A stretch of 56,135 bases of DNA from Chitinophagales bacterium (GTDB lineage Bacteria; Bacteroidota; Bacteroidia; Chitinophagales; Chitinophagaceae). Within the stretch, counting starts at the first letter, position 1. The number at the start of each line of letters is the position of its first letter. A program made the translations under genes and the position numbers. The stretch spans positions 1-56,135 of the forward strand of contig JAAFJB010000011.1 of NCBI GenBank assembly GCA_013297995.1, given 5' to 3'. This document shows positions 28,101 through 37,104 of this stretch, one piece after another. Under the pieces are notes generated by a model. It did no database searches. It had not been told where the DNA came from and saw nothing but the letters and a program-made list of their open reading frames with translations.

Positions 28101-28327
28101 CAGGGCTTATTCCGCTTTGTATTGCATCTGGTGCTGGCGCAATTGGGAATCGTTCAATTGGAACAGCATCGGCAGGTGGTATGTTTTTTGGAACCATTTT
28201 TGGCGTGATTTTAATTCCAGGGCTCTACGTAATTTTTGCTCATTTATCAGAACGAATCAAACGTAAAAAAATAAATCCTGCTAGTACCGTTTTTATTGAT
28301 CATCCTGAACAAGCAACCGATCAATAA
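25154..28327 (+). CDS. RND multidrug efflux permease (HAE1, AcrB-like)
   Basis: A 1057-residue proton-driven pump of the hydrophobe/amphiphile efflux family. The start MLETFIKRPVLSLVISIIITLLG, the TM4 aspartate pair in GIVVDDAIVVVEAV and the conserved LIGLLGKNAILIVEF in the second half are diagnostic. It has two large periplasmic loops and about 12 helices, and full length. It works with the adjacent adaptor and outer-membrane factor to expel drugs, bile-like compounds or lipids; the specificity cannot be read from sequence. Confidence 0.96.
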   Translation: MLETFIKRPVLSLVISIIITLLGVLALFTLPITQFPDIVPPSVTVTAKYTGANAEVCAKAVATPLERAINGVPGMTYMSSVSSNNGITLITISFKVGIDPDVAAVNVQNRVTTVLDELPEEVIKAGVTTEKDVNSMLLYLNVMSEDTAADEQFIYNFADINILQELKRIDGVGFAEIMGQKEYSMRVWLKPDRMLAYNISAQDVIDALRNQNVEAAPGKTGESSGKNPQSLQYILRYTGKFFEPSQYKNIVLKAENNGSILYLKDVADVEFGAMTYSMISKTDGKPSASIMLKQRPGSNAKEVIEKVKSRMAELKASSFPPDMKYNFAYDVSRFLNASIHEVIKTLIEAFILVFIIVFIFLQDFRSTLIPALAVPVSLIGTLAFMQAMGFSINLLTLFALVLAIGIVVDDAIVVVEAVHLKMEEQHLLPIQATMSAMKEIAGAIVAITLVMSAVFIPAAFLSGSAGVFYRQFSLTLAVSILISGINALTLTPALCAILIKPHHYPKKKNWLTQFFNSFNNKYQSIETRYSQMVGWITTKKMVTIGVIGLFVIGIIGVNKILPSGFIPTEDQGIIYVNVSTPAGATVERTEQVLVQLEKIIKDLPAVENITTLSGYSLITEAAGASYGMMMINLKPWKERNETVKQLLPVLQQKCKNISDASIEFMPPPTVPGFGNTSGFELRIIDKTGSGNLQQTAKVTQQLIQDIKSAGVVGAAYTGFDPSFPQYMIHIDYDMAAKKGVSVDNAMTDLQTLIGSYYATNFIRFGQMYKVMVQAYPNFRAKPNDLLNLYVKNNRGEMVSYATFIKLERVYGPEQLTRYNMYTSAMVNGDAATGFSSGEAIQSVNKIAKEKLPRGYSYEWSGITRDQIASGNQASIIFIICLLFVYLILSAQYESFIMPFAVILSLPTGVFGAFLALKVLGLENNIYAQVALVMLIGLLGKNAILIVEFAMLRRSQGFTIIESAKEGAVSRLRPILMTSFAFIAGLIPLCIASGAGAIGNRSIGTASAGGMFFGTIFGVILIPGLYVIFAHLSERIKRKKINPASTVFIDHPEQATDQ

Positions 28328-28428
28328 GCAATTGATGTGGATTATATTGCTATGATATAAAAAGTTAATTAAAGAGTGAAATGATTTATTCTACTAAGTA
28401 GAAATAACCATAAAATGAAACTTGAAAT

Positions 28429-29868
28429 ATGATTAAAAACCAGCTTAACACATGCTTTATTTTTTTCAGTTTACTATGTATACTCTGTTGCAAGATGCCC
28501 AGAAAAATAGTTGCCAATCTTACCGTTGATTTGCCAAATCAATTTGCAGCAATTACCGATTCCGTGCATGATGAATCTCTAATTAAAAATACATTTTTTC
28601 AAGATGCTACACTTAGGGCATTAATTGATACATCTTTAAAGAATAATCCAGATTTATTAATTGCACTACAAAAAATTAAAATGGCAAAGGCTGGCATATT
28701 TGCTGCAAAAGGATTGGGTACTCCAGCGTTAGATGCTATTGTATCTGCCGGTGTAGAAAAATTTGGCGACTATACCATGAATGGAATTGGAAACTATGAT
28801 ATGAACTTGTCGCCCAATGTCAATAAAAATCAAAAGATACCGCTTAATATGCCCGACTTATTTCTAGGTTTTAGAACCAGCTGGGAGGCAGATATCTGGG
28901 GTAAGTTATCAGAAAGAAAAAAAGCAGCTTATAAACGCTATCTAGCAACAAACGAAGCACAACAATGGCTTGCCACGCAACTCGTAACCGAAATTGCGGT
29001 TAGATATTATGAACTACTTGCTCTTGATAAGGAAAAAGAAATTTTATACAACAATATACGCTTGCAAGAAAATGCAGTAGAAATTGTAATTGCACAAAAA
29101 GCAGGAGGTCGTGCTACTGAATTAGCAGTTCAACAATTCAGTGCTCAATTATTGAGTACCAAAAGTTTACTAAATATTATTAAACAGCAGATTGTTATTT
29201 CAGAGAATCAAATTAATGTGCTTACAGGAAGTTTTTCAAAAAAAATAAATAGATCTAAACAAATAACAGAAATAGTACTCCCGAATTTAGTAAATGCCGG
29301 TATTCCCTCACAATTATTAACAAATAGACCCGATATTAAAGAGGCAGAATTAATAGTACAGGCCAGTGGTGCAGAATTAGAGGCAAGTAGAAAAGCTTTT
29401 TTGCCATCATTAAATATTACTGCGTCTACTGCTTTAAATAGTTTTAATCCTTCTTTTATAATAAGTCCCCAATCACTGGCTTATGGTATTCTTGGTGGAT
29501 TAATAACTCCTATTCTAAGTAAAAATCAATTAATATCAAATTATGCCATAGCCAATGCTGTACAAGAAGAAGCTTTTCAACAGTATAGAAAATCTATCCT
29601 GAAAGCATATAGTGAAGTTGTAATTGATTTAAAAGGGATAGAATATTACAAAGAGGTTTTCTCACTTAAGCAAAAAGAGACTGCCATTTTACAGTTAGCC
29701 GTTTCTACTTCTAAAGAGTTATACCTTACAGGCTATGCTTCTTATTTAGAAGTTATTACAGCTCAAAGAGGAGTTTTAGAAGCTGAGTTAGAAACTATTA
29801 ATACAAAAAAACAAGTGTTTGTATACTTAATTAATTTGTACCGATCACTAGGCGGCGGATGGAAATAA
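28429..29868 (+). CDS. Efflux outer membrane lipoprotein (NodT/OprM family)
   Basis: A 479-residue TolC-type channel with a lipoprotein-like N-terminus (Cys 20/21 in LLCILCCKMP). LGFRTSWEADIWGKLSERKKAA and LLTNRPDIKEAELIVQASGAELEASRKAFLPSL are typical blocks of the NodT/OprM family. It completes the RND tripartite pump. Its stop is 3 bases from the stop of the convergent response regulator gene. A 7-bp-arm inverted repeat (28389-28403) lies in the gap upstream. Confidence 0.93.
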   Translation: MIKNQLNTCFIFFSLLCILCCKMPRKIVANLTVDLPNQFAAITDSVHDESLIKNTFFQDATLRALIDTSLKNNPDLLIALQKIKMAKAGIFAAKGLGTPALDAIVSAGVEKFGDYTMNGIGNYDMNLSPNVNKNQKIPLNMPDLFLGFRTSWEADIWGKLSERKKAAYKRYLATNEAQQWLATQLVTEIAVRYYELLALDKEKEILYNNIRLQENAVEIVIAQKAGGRATELAVQQFSAQLLSTKSLLNIIKQQIVISENQINVLTGSFSKKINRSKQITEIVLPNLVNAGIPSQLLTNRPDIKEAELIVQASGAELEASRKAFLPSLNITASTALNSFNPSFIISPQSLAYGILGGLITPILSKNQLISNYAIANAVQEEAFQQYRKSILKAYSEVVIDLKGIEYYKEVFSLKQKETAILQLAVSTSKELYLTGYASYLEVITAQRGVLEAELETINTKKQVFVYLINLYRSLGGGWK

Positions 29869-29871
29869 TAT

Positions 29872-30534
29872 TTAGTGGCTTTTATGGTACACCCCAAACT
29901 CAACTGCATACGTGATGATACCAGCAATACTTTTAGCCCCAACTTTTTCCATGATTCTAGTTCGATGACCTTCAATGGTACGTTTGCTAAGGCTTAAATT
30001 ACAAGCAATTTCTTTACTGGTATATTCATCACATATTAATTTCATAATTTGTATTTCTCGATCTGTAAATACAATATTTAATTTGGGTTTTTGTTGGAAT
30101 TTTTTTTCTACAATCTTTGTAAGTTTATCGGTGATTTCATTACAGAAATAAGGCTTATTCATATAGACGGTTTTTATGGCTTCAATAATTTCATAGGGAT
30201 GAGCTGTTTTAGATACCAATCCTAATACGCCAGCATCTAACATTTCAATAATGGTTTCTTCTTTGGCGGATTGAGCAGTCGCAATGATGCGAGTATCTGG
30301 TAATTGGCGTAGGATCTCTTTGGTTACGTATGCTCCTTCTAAAATGGGCATTTTTGCGTCTGTAAGCACAATATTGGGTTTTAATTCCAAGGTTTTTTTT
30401 AATAAAACTTCTCCATTATTTGCTTCGCCAATTATTTGAATAGCTACCTGGTAATTAAGAAATGTTTTTAACCCAGCTCTAAATACGTCTTGGCTGTCAG
30501 CAATCAGCAATTGTATAGTTGAATTTGGAATCAA
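29872..30534 (-). CDS. NarL/FixJ-type response regulator
   Basis: A 220-residue regulator. The receiver domain (about residues 8-125) has the phosphoacceptor Asp in IVLTDAKMP and the conserved Lys in LVSKTA. A LuxR-type helix-turn-helix follows (about 150-215; FTDREIQIMKLICDEYTSKEIACNLSLSKRTIEGHRTRIMEKVG). No ATG exists in the proper place: the frame opens with TTG at 30534, directly after an in-frame stop. No kinase is adjacent. Its convergence with the efflux operon is suggestive but does not prove regulation. Confidence 0.92.
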   Translation of the reverse strand: MIPNSTIQLLIADSQDVFRAGLKTFLNYQVAIQIIGEANNGEVLLKKTLELKPNIVLTDAKMPILEGAYVTKEILRQLPDTRIIATAQSAKEETIIEMLDAGVLGLVSKTAHPYEIIEAIKTVYMNKPYFCNEITDKLTKIVEKKFQQKPKLNIVFTDREIQIMKLICDEYTSKEIACNLSLSKRTIEGHRTRIMEKVGAKSIAGIITYAVEFGVYHKSH

Positions 30535-30958
30535 TTAAACAAGGATTATAGTAATATAATAATTGCAAATTCAGTTTTTTATAAATACGCGAGCTCAGTA
30601 TAAATACGGAGGTTTTATAAATTTGTGAATTCTTTAACATTTGCAAGAGGCCGCTTTTAAACAAATATTTAGCAAATATCGAACCGTTCACTCAAACAGA
30701 AACTTAGGAATTCTATTTCACAATTAATTTAAAAAAGCAAGTATTGAATTTCTATTTTATAGCCTATCTTGTAAACAAGTGTTTTTATTCAGAAAAAAAA
30801 TATAATTTTCTCTTGCTTTTAAAAAATTTAAACCAACAATTAAACGTTATTAAATGAACCATAACAAGAGTTTGTTTCCAACCGAATTGTTAATTAGCGA
30901 AACGAAGTTCAGCGAAGCTCATTCTATGTGGCCATTAAAAAACAATAAAAATTAACAT
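30535..30958. other. Gene-free 424-bp divergent region
   Basis: No convincing frame. It holds a plus-strand TAAATTTG at 30618-30625, a weak CTTG/CAAG hairpin followed by T-rich DNA at 30768-30787, and near its end the repeat element shared with 40214-40234. Confidence 0.45.
30904..30924 (+). repeat. Leader element copy A
   Basis: 21 bases, 19 of which match the element at 40214-40234; the core is AGTTCAGCGAAGCT. It lies 34 bases before the DUF1080 gene, and both copies are followed by AACAATAAAAAT shortly before the ATG. Confidence 0.55.
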
Positions 30959-31738
30959 ATGAAAAAGACTACACTTGCCATTTTACTCCTTATTATGGTG
31001 TGCAACTTGAATATTAATGCCCAAAAGAAAGCAGATCCTGATAGCTTAGGCAAGGAAGCCCAAAAAACAGAAGTATGGGAGCCAGTTCCTATATTAGTAA
31101 CGCCAGGAAAAACAAATTCAGATGCGCCATCAGATGCTATTATATTATTTAATGGTAAAAATACGAATGCATTTCAGAAGACAGATGGTAGTGCAGTTGG
31201 GTGGAAAATAGACCAGCAGGGTATTTTGAATGTTGTGAAAGGTTCGGGATATATTCAAACCAAAGAAAGTTTTGGATCTTGTCAATTACATATTGAATGG
31301 AGAACACCAATTGCCATTGCAGGAAGTAGTCAAACAAGAGGTAATAGCGGAATCTTTTTAATGGGCAGATACGAGTTACAAGTGCTTGACTCATACAACA
31401 ATCCAACCTATGCAAATGGTCAGGCGGGCAGCATTTATAAGCAATATATACCGTTGGTAAATGCTTGTAAAAAGCCAGGGGATTGGCAATCTTATGATAT
31501 TATTTTTACAGCGCCAGAATTTTTCTCAGATGGGAGTCTGCAACAACCTGCTTATATAACTGTTCTCCATAATGGGGTGCTGATACAAAATCATGTTGCC
31601 ATTAAGGGAAATACTGAATGGATTGGAGCACCCGCATACAAAGTACATAAAACAAAAGAACCTTTGGCAATTCAAGATCATGGCTTGGATGGTGGAAATC
31701 CTGATAGCTTTAGAAATATTTGGATCAGACCCTTATAA
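30959..31738 (+). CDS. DUF1080 (3-keto-disaccharide hydrolase-like) secreted protein
   Basis: A 259-residue protein with signal peptide MKKTTLAILLLIMVCNLNINA. The DUF1080 jelly-roll domain runs from about residue 57 (IILFNGKNTNAFQKTDG) to the end, with GNSGIFLMGRYELQVLDSY and DHGLDGGNPDSFRNIWIRPL typical of the family. Some members hydrolyse 3-keto-glycosides. The conserved acidic residues are present, but the substrate cannot be inferred. It is probably periplasmic. The leader carries an element repeated at 40214. Confidence 0.9.
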   Translation: MKKTTLAILLLIMVCNLNINAQKKADPDSLGKEAQKTEVWEPVPILVTPGKTNSDAPSDAIILFNGKNTNAFQKTDGSAVGWKIDQQGILNVVKGSGYIQTKESFGSCQLHIEWRTPIAIAGSSQTRGNSGIFLMGRYELQVLDSYNNPTYANGQAGSIYKQYIPLVNACKKPGDWQSYDIIFTAPEFFSDGSLQQPAYITVLHNGVLIQNHVAIKGNTEWIGAPAYKVHKTKEPLAIQDHGLDGGNPDSFRNIWIRPL

Positions 31739-31762
31739 GTTTGAAATTAATATACTTTGTAC

Positions 31763-32860
31763 ATGACCGGAAATAAATACCTCAAATATTTAAATGTTTT
31801 AGCTTTATTTGATACCAAGCGTACACGTGATATTTTTAAAGTAAATCCAACACTTAGTGTAGAACGAAAAGAAGCAGAAAAAATATTGGTGAGTGTATTC
31901 AATTACTCCCCTGACTCAATAGAAGAAAAAATCCATTATGAAATACAAAACTGTTTTTCTTGTAAAGACAATTCATATACTAGTTGGATAAATATTGATG
32001 GGATAAAAAAAAAAGAAGTAGAAACCATTTCTAACCACTTTGGTATACACTACCTCATTATTGAGGATATTTTAAGTATAAACCAAAGACCTAAAATGGA
32101 TGATATAAACCCTGTTCTTTATTGTTTATTAAATATGCTTTATTTTAATAACCAAACAGGTGCAGTGGAAACAGAACAAATTAGTATCGTTTTAGGTAAA
32201 GGATTCGTGTTGTCTTTTCAGGAAGATGCAGAAAGAGATGTGTTCAATCCAATAAGAGAAAAACTAAAAATAACCAACTCCAAGTTGCGACAAAATGGCG
32301 CAGATTATTTGTGTTATGCTTTACTCGATATGATTGTAGATCACTATTATTTGGTGATGGAAAAAATTGGAGAAAGAATTGAATTATTGGAAGAAAAAAT
32401 TATAAGAAGTAGTAATACCCGATCACTAGCAGAAATAAATGCATTAAGAAAAGAATTGATTGTGTTGAAGAGAAATGTGAGCCCCGTTAGAGAACTGATA
32501 GGTGGAATTATTAGAAGTGAGAGTGAGTTATTGCAAGATAAAACTACTAAGTATTTTAAAGATGTTTACGACCATATTGTACAAGCCAATGATTTGGCAG
32601 AGAGCTATAGAGATATGATGATTAATCTACAGGATCTTTACCTCAGCAATGTAAATCTTAAAATGAACGAGGTAATGAAAGTAATGGCCATAGTTACCTG
32701 TTTGTTAGCACCTGCAACAGTTATTGGAGGAATTTTTGGGATGAATTTTGATAAACTCCCATATATTCATCATGAATATGGGTTTTATATTGCTGCAGGA
32801 TTAATGACAATAGTACCCATTATTATGATTTTTATATTTAGAAAAAGGGGATGGTTTTAA
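31763..32860 (+). CDS. corA: CorA family magnesium/cobalt transporter
   Basis: A 365-residue channel. The soluble N-terminal domain is followed by a long helix (about residues 185-290) and two C-terminal membrane helices. The family signature GMN is in GGIFGMNFDKLPY. The ATG at 31763 (MTGNKYLKYLNVL) is chosen over a TTG two codons upstream. The sequence TATACTTTG, a one-base-longer variant of the -7 box, ends only 3 bases before the ATG, suggesting a leaderless transcript. Located in the inner membrane; imports Mg2+ and perhaps Co2+ or Ni2+. Confidence 0.94.
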   Translation: MTGNKYLKYLNVLALFDTKRTRDIFKVNPTLSVERKEAEKILVSVFNYSPDSIEEKIHYEIQNCFSCKDNSYTSWINIDGIKKKEVETISNHFGIHYLIIEDILSINQRPKMDDINPVLYCLLNMLYFNNQTGAVETEQISIVLGKGFVLSFQEDAERDVFNPIREKLKITNSKLRQNGADYLCYALLDMIVDHYYLVMEKIGERIELLEEKIIRSSNTRSLAEINALRKELIVLKRNVSPVRELIGGIIRSESELLQDKTTKYFKDVYDHIVQANDLAESYRDMMINLQDLYLSNVNLKMNEVMKVMAIVTCLLAPATVIGGIFGMNFDKLPYIHHEYGFYIAAGLMTIVPIIMIFIFRKRGWF

Positions 32861-32881
32861 TACCACCCCCCTAGTATTTAT

Positions 32882-34276
32882 TTATACACGAATTGTTTTC
32901 CATTTTCCTTTTTTGAAAAGAACCATGCTGGTAATTGATATGCCCGTTTCTGTAATTACAATGGCTATAAAAATACCTGTAGTTCCAATGGCCGAATATT
33001 TCGACAAGAAATAGGCAAGTGGAATTTGGAATACCCAAAACCAAAAAAAGTTTATTATAGTAGGGGTTCTACTATCACCTGCTCCATTAAAAGCATTGAT
33101 CATTACCATTCCAATACCATAAAAAATATAACCTATGCCAATAATTCTAAGCGCCCTTGCGCCTGTTTCAACAACTATGGGTTGATTGTTTAAAAGTGAA
33201 ACTAAGTTGGGAGCAAAAAATATAAATATTACTGAAATAAATCCCATAAAGTACGCATTGTATTTTGCAGTTTTCCAAACAGAGATAGCGGCCCTTTCAG
33301 GTTGGTTGGCACCTAAATTTTGGCCTACTAGTGTTGCTGCTGCATTGCTTAATCCCCAGGCTGGCATTAAACAAAAAATAATAAGTCGTATAGCAATGGT
33401 ATAACCAGCTAAGGCATCGCTTCCATAATCAGATACTAATCTTGCCATAAATATCCAACTGGCAGATCCTATTAAAAATTGAAGTGTACCAGTTGTAGCC
33501 ATATTTACAATTGATTGAATTGTATTCCAAACAGGTTTGAAATGAATAAATTTTACTACAATTTTACCCCTCCCCTTTATTAGAAAATACAACTGGTAAC
33601 AAACTCCAATTCCTCTTCCGATGGTAGTAGCAATGGCAGCTCCTGTAAGACCGTAATAATTAATTAAAATCGGGCAGAGTAAAATATTACAAGCGTTTGC
33701 AATCCAGAGACTTTTCATGGCAATAGCTGCATTTCCAGCTCCTCTAAAAATACCATTGATTAAGAATAATAACATTATTACTAGGTTTCCAGAGAGCATT
33801 ACCACGGTATAGTTTTTTCCCGCGGCAACGATTTCTTTTGAGGCGCCTACCAAAAACAAAATTTCATTAGTATAAGTGATGCCAATAGCGCTTATTATAA
33901 TACTAATTCCCATGCAAATTAGTAGGGCTTGTGCGCTGGCTTCGGCTGCAGCACTAGGATTTTTTTCTCCTATTCTTCTTGCAACAATTGCTGTTACTGC
34001 CATGCTTAAACCAATTGCTAATGAATATACAATGGCTAATACTGATTCGGTTAAACCAACTGTTGCAGTTGCAATTGAACCTAGCTTGCTAACAAAAAAA
34101 ATATCTACTACTGCAAAAACAGATTCCATGCACATTTCAAGTATCATGGGTATGGCAAGCATAAAAATTGCTTTCCTAATATTTCCTGTTGTAAAGTCTT
34201 TTGATTCTGTATTTAATGATTCTTTACATAAACTATATATGGCACTAATTGCCTTCTTGAATGAATGAGCAGTCAT
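32882..34276 (-). CDS. MATE family efflux transporter
   Basis: A 464-residue protein with about 12 membrane segments in two related halves. MATE features include MLAIPMILEMCMESVFAVVDIFFVSKLG at the start of the first half and PAWGLSNAAATLVGQNLGANQPERA in the second. It exports cationic drugs or metabolites with Na+ or H+. It converges on corA with a 21-base gap; the upstream 168 bases hold no gene. Confidence 0.93.
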   Translation of the reverse strand: MTAHSFKKAISAIYSLCKESLNTESKDFTTGNIRKAIFMLAIPMILEMCMESVFAVVDIFFVSKLGSIATATVGLTESVLAIVYSLAIGLSMAVTAIVARRIGEKNPSAAAEASAQALLICMGISIIISAIGITYTNEILFLVGASKEIVAAGKNYTVVMLSGNLVIMLLFLINGIFRGAGNAAIAMKSLWIANACNILLCPILINYYGLTGAAIATTIGRGIGVCYQLYFLIKGRGKIVVKFIHFKPVWNTIQSIVNMATTGTLQFLIGSASWIFMARLVSDYGSDALAGYTIAIRLIIFCLMPAWGLSNAAATLVGQNLGANQPERAAISVWKTAKYNAYFMGFISVIFIFFAPNLVSLLNNQPIVVETGARALRIIGIGYIFYGIGMVMINAFNGAGDSRTPTIINFFWFWVFQIPLAYFLSKYSAIGTTGIFIAIVITETGISITSMVLFKKGKWKTIRV

Positions 34277-34444
34277 TTACAAGTGTTTAAAATTGATAAA
34301 TATCCACAAGAAGTTGTAGATTAAGATAGGGTAAGATAAACCTAGTAAGGTTTAAGCAAAAAGCTCATAGCAAAAAAATTCGTAAAATAAAGCTGTTGGA
34401 GGCTGTTTCCAGCTCAACGATTTTAACAAAAATATGAAAAAAGA

Positions 34445-35953
34445 TTATACAGAAATTTTTTCTGCAATAATTGCATATAAGTCGTTTGGATTAAAGGGCT
34501 TAGAAACACAACCATTCATTCCGAGTTGAATTGCTTTTGCTTCAATATCTGTTGTAATTACAGAAGCAGTTAAAGCAATGATGGGTATTGAGTGATTGAA
34601 TTCTCTAATTTTTTTTGTAGCCGTGTATCCATCCATAATAGGCATTTGTATATCCATCAAAATAAGATCAATTGTATTATTTTTCACTTTTTCTACTGCT
34701 ACCTCACCATTTTCTGCAAGTACTACTTCTGCATGCCAATTTTTCAACATTCGCTGTGCAATCATTACATTGAATTCTACATCTTCTACCAATAAAATTG
34801 TTTTGCCTGCTAAGTTAAACTTTAGGTCGCCATGCTGTTTGGCCTCTTCTCTAATTTCTGTGGTACTTCTTTTGAAATGGAGCGTAAAGAAAAATTTAGA
34901 ACCTACACCTAATTCGCTTTCTATATATATTTCGCTTTCTTGTAATTGCAATAGCCTTTTAATAATGGTTAACCCCAATCCAGAACCTCCAAATTCTCGG
35001 GTTATATTATTATTTGCTTGGGTAAATCGTTCAAAAATTAAACTTTGTTTTTCTTTAGGAATGCCAATTCCAGTGTCTTCAATTGCAAAATAGAGAGCCA
35101 CATCTGCTTTGGTTGATTTTTTTAATTCAACTCTAATAATAATGGTTCCATCTTTTGTAAACTTTACTGCATTTGAGACTAAATTATTTAAAATTTGTCC
35201 CAACCGAACATCATCCCCAACTACAAATTCAGGAATATCATCGTCGAAAATAATTTTTATTAGATTTCCTTTTTCTTCTGCTTTAACTCGATTTGCCATT
35301 TTAATATTCTTCAAAAAATGAAGTATATTAATATTCCGTTCTGCAAAAATAATTTTACCTTCTTCTAATTTACTAAAATCAAGCACATCATTAATTAAGC
35401 TGAGTAAATTTTCAGAAGAAATTTCCATTACATTTAATAACTCCTTCTGGTCAGGTAATAAATCCTGGTATTGTAGCAGCATAATTGTACCTATTATAGC
35501 ATTAAGTGGAGTTCTTATTTCGTGGCTCATTACCGATAAAAACTCACTTTTAGCCAACGCGGCTTTCTCTGCATATTCCTTTGCATTGATTAAATCTTTT
35601 TCTAGTTGTTTGGTATTTAAAATTTGTTTTTCTAGAAACGAAATAATATGTATTAGGTCGTCATCCTCATCAGAAAATTCTTGAGGAGCATTTGGATCGA
35701 GTGATCGAATGGCTTCTTTTAATTTTGATATTGATTGCTGACGAATATTATTTTGTTCCTGCAAATCTTTTGTGGCTCTTTGGTACTCTTGTTCACTCAC
35801 TTCGAAAGCGTGTTCGGTAATTTTTCGGTCGCGATCAAAAGAAGTATAGCTCTTACTAATGTTTTGAAGCAGAGCTTGAACTGGTTCCGAGGACAGGGTT
35901 TCGGGACTTAAAAATTTTTCAATTTGTTTTTCTAAGATTGGATGGTATGCCAT
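34445..35953 (-). CDS. Hybrid histidine kinase with C-terminal receiver
   Basis: A 502-residue cytosolic kinase without membrane helices. A coiled-coil N-terminus (about 50-140) leads to the H-box SHEIRTPLNAIIGT, then the ATP-binding domain with LNNLVSNAVKFT, DTGIGIPKEKQ and FGGSGLGLTI. The receiver domain (about 380-500) has phosphoacceptor Asp in DLILMDIQMPIMDGY and Lys in CVSKPFN. It starts 4 bases after the FIST gene, so the soluble FIST protein is very likely its signal input. No output DNA-binding gene is adjacent. Confidence 0.94.
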   Translation of the reverse strand: MAYHPILEKQIEKFLSPETLSSEPVQALLQNISKSYTSFDRDRKITEHAFEVSEQEYQRATKDLQEQNNIRQQSISKLKEAIRSLDPNAPQEFSDEDDDLIHIISFLEKQILNTKQLEKDLINAKEYAEKAALAKSEFLSVMSHEIRTPLNAIIGTIMLLQYQDLLPDQKELLNVMEISSENLLSLINDVLDFSKLEEGKIIFAERNINILHFLKNIKMANRVKAEEKGNLIKIIFDDDIPEFVVGDDVRLGQILNNLVSNAVKFTKDGTIIIRVELKKSTKADVALYFAIEDTGIGIPKEKQSLIFERFTQANNNITREFGGSGLGLTIIKRLLQLQESEIYIESELGVGSKFFFTLHFKRSTTEIREEAKQHGDLKFNLAGKTILLVEDVEFNVMIAQRMLKNWHAEVVLAENGEVAVEKVKNNTIDLILMDIQMPIMDGYTATKKIREFNHSIPIIALTASVITTDIEAKAIQLGMNGCVSKPFNPNDLYAIIAEKISV

Positions 35954-35957
35954 ATAA

Positions 35958-37100
35958 TTATGTTTCTAAGAATGTGGTAATTGTCATTGTTTGATTGTGC
36001 AACTCGCAATTTGAGTTGGGATTGAAAGGAGAAAGTTCTCCGTAAGAATAAAATCCTGTAACACTGGTATTTAATCCAAATATATTTTTTGCGGCTACTA
36101 CTTCTTCACTGGTTCTTTCTTGTAAAATTAGTTTTCTACCTACACAACTTATTAATATAGCAAGATCTGGACTTTGGGTGCCAGTTTTTTCGAAGGTTTT
36201 TTTTGCTGCAACTGAAGAGCCGTCAATTATTTTTTCAAAATTAGCTTTCATAAGCCTTACCTTACTTCCTTCAGGCATATTACCTGCAAAAATCATGGCC
36301 TGTTTTTCTTCATCTATATTTAAAATAGTTCTTACTAAGTTTTTTCCCGAATCATCTGTTCTCATGCACAAGGGAAAAAGTAAAGCAGAACCGGGAAGTT
36401 CATCTACGTAAGGGCCAAGGTATTCTTTATACAATTCAAGCGCATTTCTTCCATCAATTTCATACAAAATATTTTTATCGGACTTGCTAATTATTCGTTC
36501 TTTGCCAAATTCATCCCATCCTCCAAATGAGCTATGCCCTACTGACAATGAATTTCCATAAAATCCTATGGCAACAATATTTCCTTCGGAAGCTGGCTCA
36601 TTTAAACCTACATAAGTTTTGAAAAATCTTGCGGCATCCCCTGCGAGACCTCCTGTTACTGGAATACCCATTTTGTTCTCAGCATTAAGGCCATTAACCA
36701 ACTCACTTCCGTTAATAAAAGAGCCCTCAGAAATAACCAAAACGGCTACCAAATTATCTTCCAAAAGCGATTGCATAAGCGCACTACCTGTTTCAAAACT
36801 GTTTACATCCTTACTAATATTAATGGCAATGGATCGGGTTGTAGATTTTTCAAACTGAATAGCGGTTGCTACGGCTGTATCATCGTAAACTTGGTCGTTT
36901 AAAATTTCACCAGATGTTGAACTAGAAACAATATCAGCATTTGGAAATCTACTTTTTAAATAGTTAAATACCTCATCTTGGCTGATAATTTCACCAGATC
37001 CAAAAACAAGCACAAGTTGTGCATTTTCTTCGGAAAAACCTAGAGAGCTAGATTCGTTTTTCCAACCGCTCGATTGATAATGGAGTTGTGCAGTTTTCAT
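35958..37100 (-). CDS. FIST domain sensor protein
   Basis: A 380-residue protein with FIST-N (about residues 25-215; LVLVFGSGEIISQDEVFNYL, SSSTSGEI, PVTGGLAGDA) and FIST-C (about 220-360; GRNALELYKEYLGP, SCVGRKLILQERTSEEV, GFYSYGE). FIST proteins are predicted ligand sensors for small molecules such as amino acids, coupled to signal transduction. It has no signal peptide. It is the first gene of an operon with a hybrid kinase. Its 5' region is occupied by nested inverted repeats. Confidence 0.93.
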   Translation of the reverse strand: MKTAQLHYQSSGWKNESSSLGFSEENAQLVLVFGSGEIISQDEVFNYLKSRFPNADIVSSSTSGEILNDQVYDDTAVATAIQFEKSTTRSIAINISKDVNSFETGSALMQSLLEDNLVAVLVISEGSFINGSELVNGLNAENKMGIPVTGGLAGDAARFFKTYVGLNEPASEGNIVAIGFYGNSLSVGHSSFGGWDEFGKERIISKSDKNILYEIDGRNALELYKEYLGPYVDELPGSALLFPLCMRTDDSGKNLVRTILNIDEEKQAMIFAGNMPEGSKVRLMKANFEKIIDGSSVAAKKTFEKTGTQSPDLAILISCVGRKLILQERTSEEVVAAKNIFGLNTSVTGFYSYGELSPFNPNSNCELHNQTMTITTFLET

Positions 37101-37104
37101 TTGG

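Noticed and set aside
28389..28403. Inverted repeat TTCTACTAAGTAGAA before the efflux outer-membrane gene
   Set aside because: Arms of 7 bp are expected several times by chance in the total AT-rich intergenic DNA, and it lies inside an operon gap.
30618..30787. Possible small RNA: TAAATTTG box at 30618 and a hairpin with T-rich tail at 30768-30787
   Set aside because: The hairpin has only a 4-5 bp stem and the promoter match alone is weak evidence; expression data would be needed.
34400..34432. Possible terminator of the FIST/kinase operon (AGCT-GGA stem with bulge, then T-rich DNA)
   Set aside because: The stem is interrupted by a 3-base bulge and is short.
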